This document shows, one piece after another, positions 21,275-33,345 of a stretch of 64,000 nt of DNA. Every line of letters starts with the position of its first letter. Positions within the stretch are counted from its first letter, which is position 1. The translations under genes and the position numbers were made by a program. This DNA comes from Meandrina meandrites (taxonomy: Eukaryota > Cnidaria > Anthozoa > Scleractinia > Meandrinidae), in contig OY855908.1 in the NCBI GenBank assembly GCA_963693305.1, positions 34,677,805 to 34,741,804 of the forward strand. Direction: 5' to 3'. Under the pieces are notes generated by a model. The model saw only the letters and a program-made list of their open reading frames with translations, ran no database searches and was not told the origin of the DNA.

Positions 21275-21604
21275 ACAGTCAAAATACTCAGCGCGTGCCG
21301 CTTAGAATTCCGGAAAAGTTTTGATTAACAGCGAACGGATTGCATTATTGGTTTCAAACATTCAAATTTAATTTGAATATTGTAGATCATCCAACCGTGA
21401 ACACGTGAACACGTGAGCCTGTCAGAAATGAAGCAATTTGATTGGTTTATTTTTTACAGGTTCACGTGCTCACGTGTTCACTGTTGGATGATCTGCAATA
21501 TTCAAATAAAATTTGAATGTTTGAAACGAATAATGCAATCCGTTCGCCGTTAATCAAAACCATTCCGGAATTCTAAGCGGCACGCGCTGAGTATTTTGAC
21601 TGTA
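21275..21604. repeat. 330-bp near-perfect palindrome
   Basis: The arms start ACAGTCAAAATACTCAGCGC and end in the complement at 21604. They include matched TTCCGGAATTCTAAGC and GTTCACGTG blocks. The loop is only a few tens of bases, near 21430-21445. Confidence 0.75.
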
Positions 21605-22570
21605 ATAATATACAAGCAACCATTTCTGTCACGCTTTGTTAATTTTCGTGACAAATTCAGGTGTCGAGCGCCTGGCTGTAAATTTGACGTGTGAATTCAT
21701 GCGTAAATATTCAATTCATGCACTCGCTGGAAGTGCTGCATGAAAAGTTTTTAGTTTAGAATTAGTCTTCTCGCCGATAAATTTGAAGAACTTGAATAGC
21801 AAAGCAAATTTTCCTAAGCGGCTAAGGTTCTGCTGCTGTTCTTTTCGGTGGGTTTAAGAAACTCCGTCTGTGTCGTGTTTGTGCACGGTCGAGCCGAAAA
21901 CAGCCTTCATATCAGCACATGATGTTTTGACAGAATATCGAAATACTGAACTAGAATCCACCGAAGGGATCTTCTCAGTGCAGAGGAGAGCATTCAGCTA
22001 CAACTCCGTGTTGCTGGCTGATTTCACCGGACGTTCTACAGGTTAGATTTGCCTTTTAATACCACTTTTGGCGCCTTTTGTTATTGAGCGAGCTTTAACA
22101 ACAGCTGCAAAAATTTAGCTAAGCTTACCTAATTTCTCAGCTTTCCCAGTCTCTTGAAAAAATAGAATGCTTGCTTCTCTCGTCTTCAAAACTAAGAAGT
22201 AGTCTGTTCCTAGGCAGTCTGGTTAGTACTTCTTCGCGTTTCCCTTCAGAGAATTGAAGTATTCAGAGTATATGTTTCGGCGAGGATTGGCAGTGCCGCT
22301 TTGGCGTACTAAAATTGACCGTCGACCTGAGTTTAATTTCAAGTTTATGCTTTGTCCTCATTGCTTTTGTGATTATTCCTCGTCTTTCACACCTCTCGAC
22401 CATTGGTAATTTTTGTAGTGCTCTTTGACTTTGCGTTACTGTCAAGCTTTTCAATAAAATTGCGTTATACAGATCAAACAATCTTGTCTCACTTTTGTCC
22501 GCCATTTTGTTTGTCCGAGATGGATTTTGCATGAAGCTGGGGTAAATGTCAATCATTTTCAATTTCACCG

Positions 22571-22645
22571 TTTTGCACTGCTAATTTGACGTTTTGCACT
22601 GCCAATTTCACTTTCTGCACTGCCAATTTCACTTTTTGCACTGGT
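22571..22645. repeat. Short tandem repeat, about 22 bp x 3-4
   Basis: The unit is CACTGCCAATTTCACTTTTTG with small changes, repeated without gaps. Confidence 0.6.
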
Positions 22646-22847
22646 TTGGAATTAATTGACATGTTCTTAGCCAATCAGAATGAAGAAATTGCTGCTTGTA
22701 TATTATTACATTAAGAAAACATTGTTTCTCCAATCTAATTTCATATTTGTTACTTACTTATTATAAGAAATTAGTGGATGGATTTTGAGCGAATTCTATT
22801 TCTTGGGCCAAATTGACTTTGTGGATCTTAGGGAGACGCCCTCTTAA

Positions 22848-23446
22848 TTTAACACAGCAAACGGTTGTTATTATTAAGATTTTAATTCTGTTTAGTTAGA
22901 AAGCGGTATAAAATGAATTTATTCTGAGATTTTATTTTGAAACTACATTTGCCGATTTGAGCGGCATGCTCTTTCAACAAGTATCACACCATATCTCGCA
23001 AAAAGTATCGAGCGGTGATTTCTTCGTTTTCTTCAAGTAAAGTGTTCAATGTCTTCAATGGAAGAGATCCAAAAGCGGTTGAAACAATTCAAAAATCGAC
23101 CAGGATTTGTTTCACTTCAAAGCAAACAGCAAAGAATTATTATTTGCCTGTAAAAAGACGAGATATTTGTGGATAGTAAACATATATGCATATCTGGAAC
23201 AAAGTTAAATTTGACCTTTATGTTTACACGTCGCTTCGCGAAAATTTCACTTAATTTTCTTTTCATCTTTGGTCCAAACAACCCTTTACCTCCAAAAATA
23301 TCAATCTAACTTAACTCGAATATAAATCAAGATATTTATTTCAAAGTATCAGCCAGGTTTCGAACGTAAAAAGTCAATTTTATAAAGCGTCTCATTACAT
23401 TTTAGACCACGCGTGGAGTAACACGTCGCGAACAGTTTACTCTTAC
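22848..23446. other. A/T-rich stretch, nothing recognised
   Basis: Inspection of both strands shows no domain, tRNA or inverted repeat in this stretch. Confidence 0.4.
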
Positions 23447-23559
23447 CCCGATTTATCGCTTGGATTTTTTTCAGCTGATGATCCAAATCCCTTTCCTCGT
23501 CAGTTGACATGCCATCGTTGCTGTCACCGTCATTTTTCCAGAAGTTCAAGAACTCTCTC
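23447..23559 (-). CDS. Candidate isolated exon, acidic protein fragment
   Basis: On the minus strand an acceptor (GTCGCTTGCAG) is followed by REFLNFWKNDGDSNDGMSTD and then EERDLDHQLKKIQAINR, then the donor GG|GTAAGAG. Splice sites on both sides of an open, charged segment make a real exon plausible. No partner exon or family was identified. Confidence 0.35.
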
Positions 23560-25094
23560 CTGCAAGCGACAGTTCGCGAACGCTTCGAACAATTTTGCGT
23601 TAAACAGCGCCCCAGAATAGAACAACACGAAGAAATCCTTTGGTCACAACAGGCGAACCATGTGCGAGTAATATTCCTCTTGCATCAGGTACACATAGGC
23701 TGGATTACCAGCCGCTGTTCGGGAGAGCGGCGGAAATCAAGCCTAGGTACACAAAGCATAAGCAAAATATTGCAAAACCGTGTTTTGTGCTTGCCTAATT
23801 AATATACAATTAATATAAAATTGCCAGGTTACTTAGGAAGTTTACACCAATTAATCACTTCCACACCCACATTTTACGCAGACAGCGATAAGTCGTTCAT
23901 TGCGCAAGCGCATTCACGACTTAAAAAGCAAGATTTGAAACTAATCACAGGTGAACCAATGATTTGCTCCGAGAGCTGTTTCTTTCCTTTATCATATAAA
24001 GGCAGAAGCAAATCGATTTGCAAAGCGCGTTATAAAATAAGGCAAATAGTAAGTTTACGGTCTCTCCTGTCTTCAATGAAGAATATTTGAATAATTACAA
24101 CAGATAGACCAAACAAGTACAGTTCTTCTAGAATTGTGTTATTTGCCTTCGCAACACCTCAGTCTCTACTCATTTGATAAATTGATGACAAATGCAGTGG
24201 AAGTTATTTTCGAAGCTAAAGACTAACTATCTACCATCTCATATCCGACGCGCGCTCGTGGAATAATTGTTAATTATTGCATGAATGATAATCTGCTTTC
24301 TCGGCGTGTCGATAAGAATCACGAGTGCTATTTTTTCACTTTCTAAACCGAACTGTACTTCGAGCTCGCCGTGGTAAGTAGAATTTTCTTTCTCTTATAC
24401 TGCCTTCTATCTTATCCAGTAGAGTTTACAGTTGGTATATACATTTCGATTTCGCCATATCAAGTTAACAAAGCACAAAACGACAAATGATTGGAAACAA
24501 AAGCGAAGGTCGCAATTCTGAGAACCACATGAGTAAATAACGCCGTTACGATCGTTTCCTTACATGCCGAGCAAGGTGTCAATTTTAACTGGTAAGTTCG
24601 TGAGGCGGAGTCCTTACTCAATTTCCAATAAAACTCGCTGTATTCTTTAAAAGCGGATTCGTTTACCTGAAATTGCAAGTGGGCTAAGGTGCGCATGGAT
24701 GAATAAAATCGCGCCATTAATTTTGAATTGTAATCAAACGTGCAAATTTTCCACGTGCGGCAAAGAATTAATAATACGCTATTACAAAATGCCCACATTA
24801 GCGCATGTTTCGAATTTAGTTATTTGCATAACAGGTAAAGTGTTCGAGGTGTGGTTGCATATGGAGCGAATTTCCCAGGCTTTGGTTTCTTTATGTACTG
24901 GTATGCAATTTACATCTCTTATTTCATTTCAGTCAAACACTTACAGACTGTAAAAAAGCTAAAAAAAAGAGATCTTTGAAATTAAAACAGCTGATATTAT
25001 CGCGGGTATCTTGCTCATTAAAAACGAAGTTATTTATTAAAGTAATAAAGACTGAATATGTCTTATCGATTACGTTAAAGTTTCCAAGTGTCGG

Positions 25095-25183
25095 CCATGT
25101 ATCATTCTCGTTCCCAGAGCACTCCGTTTACTCGTAACGTCAAAAATAAAACGAGTAGCTCTGGGGACGAGAATGGCCATGTA
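25095..25183. repeat. Small palindromic repeat
   Basis: CATTCTCGTTCCCAGAGC and its complement GCTCTGGGGACGAGAATG enclose about 50 bases. The same motif occurs near 31500 and 32510, so it is a dispersed family. Confidence 0.5.
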
Positions 25184-26341
25184 CAAAAGACGTCAATGCG
25201 CACGCAAATAAAAATTCGGTTTCTACGTCTCTATACTTTCATAAAGATCATGGCACGTTTTTTTCTCCTTCGAATGACTTATATATCCCTCGCCTGCGGC
25301 TTCGGTTCATTCCACGCCATCATGGATGAGAGAGATATGAAAGAACAGTTTTATCGGAGTAAATACAATGGCATGGAAAAGGAGGCTCTACTCCTAAAGT
25401 ACTGGATCTAGTAAAAATAAATAAAATTGAAAACAGATTACGGTCAATTGTATTAAAGAAAGAATACCTCCCCTCCGCCCCTTAGGCAGCTTGCTCGTAG
25501 GATAAATGTTTTCTTTATTTGCAGCACTGACATTCTTATTGATGACTATTTTTTATTTTGGTATTTCAACTTAACACAACGCAACACAGCGTCACGTTTC
25601 CCGGGTATTTTAGCTCTAAGCACTCATCTGATATGTCTGTAATATATCTGAACAAACAAGGCTAATAATAGAGGCCGTCATCACAAATCATAACTGGTTT
25701 ATATAAAACATAACTGCTCTTATTGCATGAATGACGTAATTTGATAATCTGCTTTCTCGGCATGTCTGGGGTAAAAACCCGAGTGCTTTTTAGGTTTCAC
25801 TTTCTAAATGGAACTGTTCTTCAAATTCGCCGTGGTAAGTAGAATTTTCTTTCTCTTATACTGCCATCTATCTTATCCAGTAGAGTTCATACTTGGTAAA
25901 TGCATTTCGATTTCGCCATATTAAGTTACCAAAGCAAAAAAAAAAAAGAACAACTGATTGGAAATAAAAGCGATCGTTTGCTTTAAGATCGGGAAGTGTT
26001 TGTTTCGTTAACCGTCTGAATGGCGGTAAAATGAAATCGATCAAAGCACGGTATAAAACGTGCATAAATAAAAAAATTCACGGTCTTTCAGGTCTTGATT
26101 TAGAAAGAAGAATTAAAACAGACCCTACAAGGGCAGTTCTTCTGAAGTTGCCTTGTTTGTCTTCACAACACTTCGGTTTCTATAGAGCTGCCACAACGTT
26201 AGTGCAAATTATTTTCAAAACTGTATGACTCCCCAGCATGTATGTATGTAATAATATACTCAGCAAAGGGTCATTAAACGCACCTTCTGCATGGAGTTAC
26301 GGTTGCTTTCTCAATTTGCATTTGCTTTCCATATTTTGCAG

Positions 26342-26424
26342 ACAACGCCCTTGCTGTTAAATTTCAGTTTCATTTTGATTAGTACTGACAGTACTGCTGG
26401 ATAGAGAAAAAAAAGTTGAACACG
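26342..26424 (+). ncRNA. Candidate non-coding exon B, copy 1
   Basis: The 83-nt segment starts ACAACGCCCTTGCTGTTAAA and is bounded by a pyrimidine-rich acceptor and a perfect GTAAGT donor. The copy at 28283-28364 keeps both sites. All frames contain early stops. Transcription is inferred only from the conserved splice signals. Confidence 0.3.
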
Positions 26425-26768
26425 GTAAGTCTAACTTCAGACCTTAGCTTTAAGTGGAGAAAATCTTGAATCTAATACCCTTTGGGAAAAAATTGCATTA
26501 CTGGCCTGACTAACTTTTCTTGGAGTGTGAGCGCTAACAGTTAGTCACGCGAACAAAAGAAAGTCACGTGAATGAACACTCTCAAAATATATTGTGAAAT
26601 CAAGTATCAGAACCTGCTCATTTTTTTTCTCTTTTCGCTAACATATATTTTCGGAGTTTCTCGGTAGCAGGATCATGTTCAGTCCTTCTATCCGGCGCTC
26701 CATCCGTCACTTCCTGTTAGACTTTTGTTAATCCGCTGACTAGGCATAGCGCTTTGCGCGAATATTTA

Positions 26769-26839
26769 ACAATTAGACCCGTAGCCCGAAAGGGCTACGG
26801 GTGAATAGCCCATGAGGCGAGGCCGAATGGGCTATTGAC

Positions 26840-26871
<32 letters not shown>
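26769..26871. repeat. Nested palindrome (ACAATTAGACCC arms)
   Basis: ACAATTAGACCC (26769) and GGGTCTAATTGT (ending 26871) enclose two further hairpins (TAGCCCGAAAGGGCTA and ATAGCCCAT...ATGGGCTAT). It abuts the next MITE. Confidence 0.6.
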
Positions 26872-26872
<1 letters not shown>

Positions 26873-26873
<1 letters not shown>

Positions 26874-27070
26874 TAGTATCACCCAACTAGTCGGACAGAA
26901 AAAGCAATAATAAAGTTAGCAAATGCAAGTTGAAGAAAGATTTATTTGGGAATAAAACGAAAGAAAGCGTCACGAATTTCGCTACTCGATGACTATTACT
27001 AATAGTCCTCTAGTAGCGTAGCCAATCAAAATACAGGATTTGCATTAGTCCACTAGTTGGGTGATACTAA
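26873..27070. mobile_element. 198-bp MITE with perfect 19-bp TIRs
   Basis: TTAGTATCACCCAACTAGT (26873-26891) is exactly inverted at 27052-27070. The inside is A-rich with a further hairpin around TCGCTACT...AGTAGCG. There is no ORF. Confidence 0.75.
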
Positions 27071-27225
27071 TTGCATTTAGGACAGAGTGATAATTAAACG
27101 CTTCAAATAGTTTCTTTAATGTTCAGTACGGTATTATTTTAAAATGGTTTATGTTTATAGCAGAATATTTATAAACACGACAAAAATACCAAAAACAAAG
27201 AAAAACAAAGAAAAAAAAAAGAAAT

Positions 27226-27300
27226 TGAGTTTGAGGAATCGAACTCACGATCTATATTTATTTAAGCGCAGTAGGTTATCCGTTGAGCCACGTCGTGACA
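27226..27300 (-). tRNA. Degenerate tRNA-like sequence (tRNA pseudogene or SINE head)
   Basis: The minus strand has an A box (TGGCTCAACGG) and a consensus B box (AGTTCGATTCC) at tRNA spacing, followed by a T-run at plus 27211-27220 that could end pol III transcription. The acceptor arms do not pair and the anticodon arm is unclear, so this is not a functional tRNA by eye. Confidence 0.4.
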
Positions 27301-28282
27301 AGGTTATCCCTCCATCTAAATAACCCTTCATCAACGTTACTAAAGAGTGAAAGGTTAAGTTGTAAGTATCCGATGCCATACAAAGGTTTGACGGATAGGG
27401 AGTTGAACTTAACTGTTCATATCTTTATTTGTCAAAGTTTTCGTTTTTACAAGTAGGTTCTGGTTGCATAATTAATTTTCCGAGTTTCAGTTGCTCATAG
27501 CCACTTTGATTTATTTTGGTATTTCATTCTGAACGCGCGCAACACAACACAACACAACGTTTCTCGGGTAATTAGCTCTAAGCACTCATCTGATATGTCT
27601 GTATTATATCTGAACAAACAAGGATAATAATACGGGCCGTCATCGCAAATCGTAATCGGTTACTCTTAATTATATTTGCGCCTATTGCACGGATGACGTA
27701 ATATGTTAATTTGCTTTCTCGGCATGTCGGGAAAAATCCTGCGTGCTTTTTTTTCACTTTCCAAACCGAACTGTACTTCGAATTCGCCGTGGTAAGTAGA
27801 ATTTTCATTCCCTTATACTGCCATATATCTTATCCAGTAAAGTTCATACTATATATATTTCGATCTCGCCATATTAAGTTGACAAAGCACAAAACGACAA
27901 CTGATTGGATCGTTTGCTTTAAAATCAAGAGGTGTTTGTTTCGTTAACCATCTGAAAGGCGGTAAAATGAAGTCGATCAAGTCGTAAATAGCACGGTATA
28001 AAACGGCCATAAATAGTAGAGTTCACGGTCTCTCGCGTCTTACAACAGACCCAACAAGAGCAGTTCTTCTTAAGTTGCGTTGTTTGTCTTCGCAACACTT
28101 CTGACACTTCGGTCTCTATAAAGCTGTGACAACGTTAGTGCAAAATATTTTCAAAGCTATATGACTCCCCAGTATGTATGTAACAAAATGCTCAGCAAAG
28201 GGTCATAACGCACTTCAGAGGCTAGTTTTCTTTGGAGTTATCGTTTCCTACTCAATTTGCATTTGCTTTCCATATTTTGCAG

Positions 28283-28364
28283 ACAACGCCCTTGCTGTTT
28301 AATTTCAGTTTTATTTTGATTAGTTCTGACAGTACTACTGGATAGAGAAAAAATGTTGAACACG
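28283..28364 (+). ncRNA. Candidate non-coding exon B, copy 2
   Basis: The 82-nt counterpart of 26342-26424 keeps the acceptor and the GTAAGT donor, with substitutions spread evenly, as expected without coding constraint. Confidence 0.3.
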
Positions 28365-28601
28365 GTAAGTTTTACTTCAGACCTTAGCTTTTAGAGGAGA
28401 AAATCTTGAATCTAATACCCTTTGGGGAAAAATTGCATTACTGGCGTGACTAACTTTTCTTGGAGTGTGAGCGCTAACAGTTAGTCACGCGAATAAAAGA
28501 AAGTCACGTGAATGAACACTCTCAAGAAGGAAACAAAATATATTATGGAATCAAGTATCCGAATCTGCTCATTTTTTTCTCTTTTCGCTAACATTTTGCA
28601 G

Positions 28602-28664
28602 CACTGAAATTCTTATTGCTGACGCGTTGTGATTTTTTGTTTCATCCTCAACACTCGAGAGTTG
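28602..28664 (+). ncRNA. Candidate non-coding exon C, copy 1
   Basis: The segment runs from ACATTTTGCAG| to GAGTTG|GTGAGTG. Related copies at 35934-35995 and 36774-36835 retain both splice sites and nearly the same length. It has no common reading frame. Confidence 0.3.
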
Positions 28665-29599
28665 GTGAGTGCAATTGTCATTGGTTTGGATTAAAGAATT
28701 ATTACTTAATTAATTGTTACAAAATGCTAGACGTTGCTCGGGTATTTAAACTCTTAGCACTGATCTGATCTGTGTATTATGTAATATATCTGCATGAATA
28801 AGGAAAAGAATTCAGTTTAGAACGGGCCACCATCTGATACTTGTTACAGCTGCTTGTTTTGTGAATGATGTGATATGATAATCTACTTTCCCGATCAGAT
28901 TCCCGAAACGTCGGGAAACTGAAATTGAACTGTACACCTCATTCACAGTTGTAAGAATAATTAGCCTTGTCTTATACTGCTTTTAGTATAAGTTAATACT
29001 TGATATTCAGTTAATACTTGATATATATAACTCGATTCTGACATTATTAACAAAACCCAAAAGAGGAACAAATTGCAAATAAAAGCTATCATTTGCTTAA
29101 AGATCTAGTAAGAGGTGTTTGTTTCGGAAACCATCTGAAAGACGGTAGAATGAAATCGATCAAATCGTGCAAAGAACGTTCTTAAATGAGCACAGATACA
29201 GTTGTAAGTTTACAGTCGCTCGTGCCTTGCTTTAGTTTATAAGTGTGCTGACATACAACGCATCTCTAAGCTGTGTCTCTACGCCCGCCGTACGTTTCGT
29301 TTTACCTTTCCCTGAAAATTCACAACTTTTTTCGCGAACCCTTCATGCTTATTGCATGAATGACGTAATATGATAATCGTGCTTTCTTTGCACGTTAGGG
29401 AAATATCCTGAGTGCTTTTATTTCACTTTCTAAACTGAACTGTACTTCGAGTTCGCCGTGGTAAGTAGAATTTTCTTTCTCTTATACCGCCATCTATCTT
29501 ATCCAGTAGAGATTATATCTGGTACATATATATTTCCATTTCGCCATATTGACTGTATTAAGTTAACTTAACAAAGCACAAAATGACAACTGATTGGGA

Positions 29600-30132
29600 A
29601 TAAAAGCGATCGTTTTGCTTTAATAACTTTCTTGTCACGCCACGGGATTTATTTGTCGAATTCGACCAGTAGCGAAAAAATTCCCAGAAAATTTTTGTTA
29701 CTTCCGATTCCCTCCAAATTTGGAGAAAGGAAAGTTGAAATAATTACCCAATTATACAGCGATTTTGGGCTAGAACACTTAAATGTGCCCTACATGACGA
29801 TTTTTCAAAATCACAGATTTTAAGACAAACATGGCGGACCGAGTCGAGCGAACTTCAAAAGCTCCTGAAGATGGTTTTTGACGAGGAAGGCAATCCGAAA
29901 GGTTCTTCAAGTATCAGAGAATGTTATTTGGAGAGCTTGCTCGAAATTGGAAGCAAAAATCTGTGGCAAATAGCCGTAAATTATCTTTCGTGTTGCTTCG
30001 CACGTGCTTGGATCTGTTTGCGATATGAACACGTTCTCAAAAATGCGACTAAATACTCTTCAGATTGCTGATTTTAAATTTAGAATCTCGTCCTTACCTT
30101 GAATAATGTGTTTTTAGTCGTTTTTGGGAGCC
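29600..30132. other. No firm gene
   Basis: Short + frames at 29632-29823 and 29871-30071 (the latter starts MVFDEEGNPKGSSSIREC) have some protein-like composition. They lack splice sites, domains or copies that would support them. Possibly a decayed gene. Confidence 0.3.
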
Positions 30133-33044
30133 TTAAGAGGCTGTCCGCATAACAGCGGATAAGGCAAATTTTGGACCTTCACCAATTTCTCTAATATTTT
30201 CAGTGAAAGTCGACCATTATATCCCATGAACAAATATCACATTTATTTGGATCAAATCTTTTATCTTTATTTTTTGCGAGGCGGTTTTCACTGCAACCTC
30301 AAAACCACCCAATTTGCATTTGAAGACTCCATAATTTAGCATTAAATGTCGGTCGCTGCCAAATCGTATTTCCTTAACCAAACAAGCTGAATATTTTATA
30401 TATCAAGGTTTTATGTTTCTTCTATACTTCAACGGTTAAACAAATGTATTCTATGAAATTCTGACTGAGTTATGAATGTTCAAAAACACTTCCTAACGGA
30501 CTCAGGAATGCGTGACACGTAACATACCTGTAGTTGAAAGCGATTTTCTCGAATGTGGGACCTGATCAGAAGTCAAGTCTATTGTATCTCGAAAGTACTA
30601 ATACCAGTCTAGAAACCTATCGAATAAAATTTGTGGGCACTCTGCACTTCGCTTCTGTACAGAGCAGCAAGATTTTCCCAAATTTTCGCCATTTTGATTA
30701 AAACCAAAGATAACGACGGTCCGATTTCTTTACAGGGAACGCCTATAGATACGATCACTACCACTAAACACCACACTGTGGCATGCAAACAAATAATATC
30801 TGTCGATTTAGCCGTCGTTTGAGGAAAAAATCTACCGTTGTTGCAGGATTTTCAAAAGAAACAGCGATAAATATCAATATGCAAATTAGCTCCGAAAGCG
30901 ACATTTTCCTATCTGTAATTCCAGAAAACTTTTTTCCTTAAAAATTATTTTACAAGGCAAAGAAATGTTCCTTACCTGAGAAAAGATGCCTTTCAGACTA
31001 TGTAAAAGTGTTTCAGTTTTGCTGTGAGTGATTATTTTCATTTCCCACGCTGCTGCCGGTAACACAGTGTTTGTTTTGTTTGCAAGGTTGTTGGTTTCAC
31101 CCTAATTCAGTTAAAAGCAGGCAAGTTGTCTACTTTTTCAAAGGTCTCTCAGCTCATTCTTACAACGTCTGAGGTACCTAACTAATTGTCAATAAAAGTT
31201 TTATTGAAAATTTCCCCCAATAAATGTCGAAAAAAAAAATCCTGAAAGTATCATATCAAAACGAAACTTCAAGTAGTGGGTCTTAATGAGGTTAGCCGTA
31301 GGCCTTCGGCGTAACAGTCGTTGGCCGAAAAAAAAATGTTAACCGTAAAAAGAAAATTCTAGCCACGAAAGCAGAAGTCTCAGGATTTCGTGACAGGACT
31401 TTCACTTGTCTTGGTACCGAGAAGTGTTAGATTTGCTCCAAGTCGTTCGCTTTTTCTTTGTGTCAACAGAACTAAAAGAACTACTGTATTTGAATTGATC
31501 ATTCTCGTCCCCAGAGCCCGCGATCCTTCTGGTCTCCATCAGGGTTCGAGAACTCTGACCGTTCCCAATTTCTGAGCATTAGCATGAACATCCACAGGGT
31601 TCTCGTTCTGTATCTTTAAGCCAATCAGATTTTTCAGATTTGACAATGAGTCCGTGAATCGCGGACTTGCGGTGTTGGAGGCGGAAAGAGGTCTCGATTC
31701 CTGGCGCAGAGCAGAAGGATCGAGTTACTTTTTGCCTCCGTTTGAAAACGAGTCTACGTGCGAAGCCATTCATATGAAAATGCCCTCCACCTTCACGTCC
31801 CGTCCATTTTCATGCAAATCAAACCTCTTTTTATTTGAATGGTTTCGCACGAAGACTCGTTTTGAATCTGAGGCAAAAGGCAACTCGGAGATGGCCTATA
31901 GACCTTTTGCGCTTGGGCGATTTGTTGCCCCACTTACAGACCATTTGATGTTACTCTTGAGAATTCTTACTCTCTTGAGAATAGTCGCGGGTATATGAAT
32001 GAATAAATTTTATGTGGATAAAAGAAAAATCCTCTAGAAAATATCACGTGTCTGTAATGGGAAAACAAACCACCCAAGCGAAGAAGGTCTATTGATCCCT
32101 TACAAAAAAGGATACAAAAGGATACAAAATCGCGCATTGAAGTGTTCGCGCGCAAAACGCAGGATTTCCAGAAATGGCTCGTTCAACGATCAGATGCAAT
32201 TTTTGATTTTTAAGCCAGACTGTGCGCCCTCCTTAACCAGCGGTCTTTTGCGAATGGAACGAGCGAGCAACTTGGCGCAAGTCCCGTAGCACATTGTAAT
32301 TCATAGCACTTCCTCCAAGTTGCTTCCTCGTTTGATTCGCAAAAGACCGCTGGATAAGGAGGGTGCACAGTCTGGCTTGGAAATCAAAAATTGCTACTGT
32401 TCGTGGAACGAGCCATTCCTAGAATTTAATAGTGCGCTTCGCGCGCGAACACTTCAATGCGCGATTTTGTTTCCTTTTTTGTAAGTGATCAATTCACAGT
32501 CTCGTCTCCAGAGGCCGCGATCCTTCTCGTCTGCACCAGGAATCAAGACATCTAGCCGCCTCCAAAACCGTTAGTCCGCGATTAACGGACTCATTGTCAA
32601 TTCTGACAAATCTGACTGGCTGAAAGATACAGAACGAGTGCTCTGCGCATGTTAATGCTAAGAGATTTGAGTTTTCGATCCCTGATGGAGACCAGAAGGA
32701 TCGCGGGCTCTGGGGCAAGAATGATTAATTCAAATAACTCTGTTGGCACAAAGAAAAAGCGAACGACTAGCAGCAAATGTAACACTTCTCGGTACCAAAA
32801 CACGTAAAAGTCTTGACAAAAAATCTGAGACTTTCACTTTTGCGCCTAGAACTTTCTATTTACGGTTAACATTTTTTTTCGGCCAACGACTGTCACGCAT
32901 AAGACTTAATTTTTTGGTCGCTTTACGGCTAACGGCTAACCTCATTAAGATCCACTACTTAACGACGTTTCGTTTTGATATATACTTCGGCTTAGTTTTA
33001 GGATTATTTTTTTTCTTTAATTATAGGGGGAAATTAATTTGTCA

Positions 33045-33060
33045 CCCTCCCCCCCCCCCC
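33045..33060. repeat. Poly-C tract
   Basis: A C-rich run inside the right arm of the fold-back element, giving a spurious proline-rich frame. Confidence 0.7.
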
Positions 33061-33345
33061 TCGCCTCCCACCCCGCTCCCGTGAATTCCAATGATCCGCC
33101 ATGTAACTGAGTACATACAAAACAGAGGTGGACTAGATAGATTTTATCACGACATTTTAATATAAAACTTTTTATTGACAAAAATTGTCAGGTACCTCAG
33201 ACATTTTCAGGATGAGCTGAGAGAGCAGTTTGAAAATGTAGACAACTTGCCCGCTTTTAATTGAATTAGAGTGAAACCAACAGCCTAGCAAACAAACACT
33301 GTGTTACCGGCCGCAGCGTGGGAAATGAAAATAATCACTCACAGC

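Larger units (their letters stand above)
21096..22708. mobile_element. 1.6-kb nested insertion(s) in the right arm
   Basis: The sequence is absent at the equivalent point of the left arm (between 16584 and 16585), so it arrived later. It contains two palindromic units (21114-21257 and 21275-21604) and a short tandem repeat (22571-22645). A first-exon-like frame around 22263-22568 has no support. Confidence 0.65.
16450..22843. mobile_element. 6.4-kb fold-back DNA element with TTAA target site
   Basis: Outer ends GAGGGCGTCTCC (16450) and GGAGACGCCCTC (ending 22843) are exact inverted repeats, each next to TTAA (16446-16449 and 22844-22847). The left arm (16450 to about 17460) is complementary, with few differences, to 20229-21095 joined to 22709-22843. 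The right arm therefore has a 1.6-kb insertion at 21096-22708 that the left arm lacks. TTAA duplication is used by piggyBac and Kolobok elements; no transposase ORF is visible. The 2.8-kb centre holds a SINE, a repeat shared with 35.6 kb, and degraded frames. Confidence 0.8.
24000..29600 (+). repeat. Diverged direct copies of a TATA/exon cassette
   Basis: Four landmarks recur in the same orientation. (T) GTATAAAA-type boxes near 24030, 26050 and 27995, with a decayed one near 29175, each followed by a TCACGGTCTCTC-like block. (B) An 82-83 nt segment between CATATTTTGCAG and CACG|GTAAGT at 26342-26424 and 28283-28364. (C) A 62-63 nt segment between TTTTGCAG and GAGTTG|GTGAGTG at 28602-28664. 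(A) TTCGCCGTG|GTAAGTAGAA donors at 24373, 25834, 27791 and 29460. The spacing between the two best copies is about 1.95 kb. No ORF is conserved across copies. Further copies lie at 35340-36840. Confidence 0.75.
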
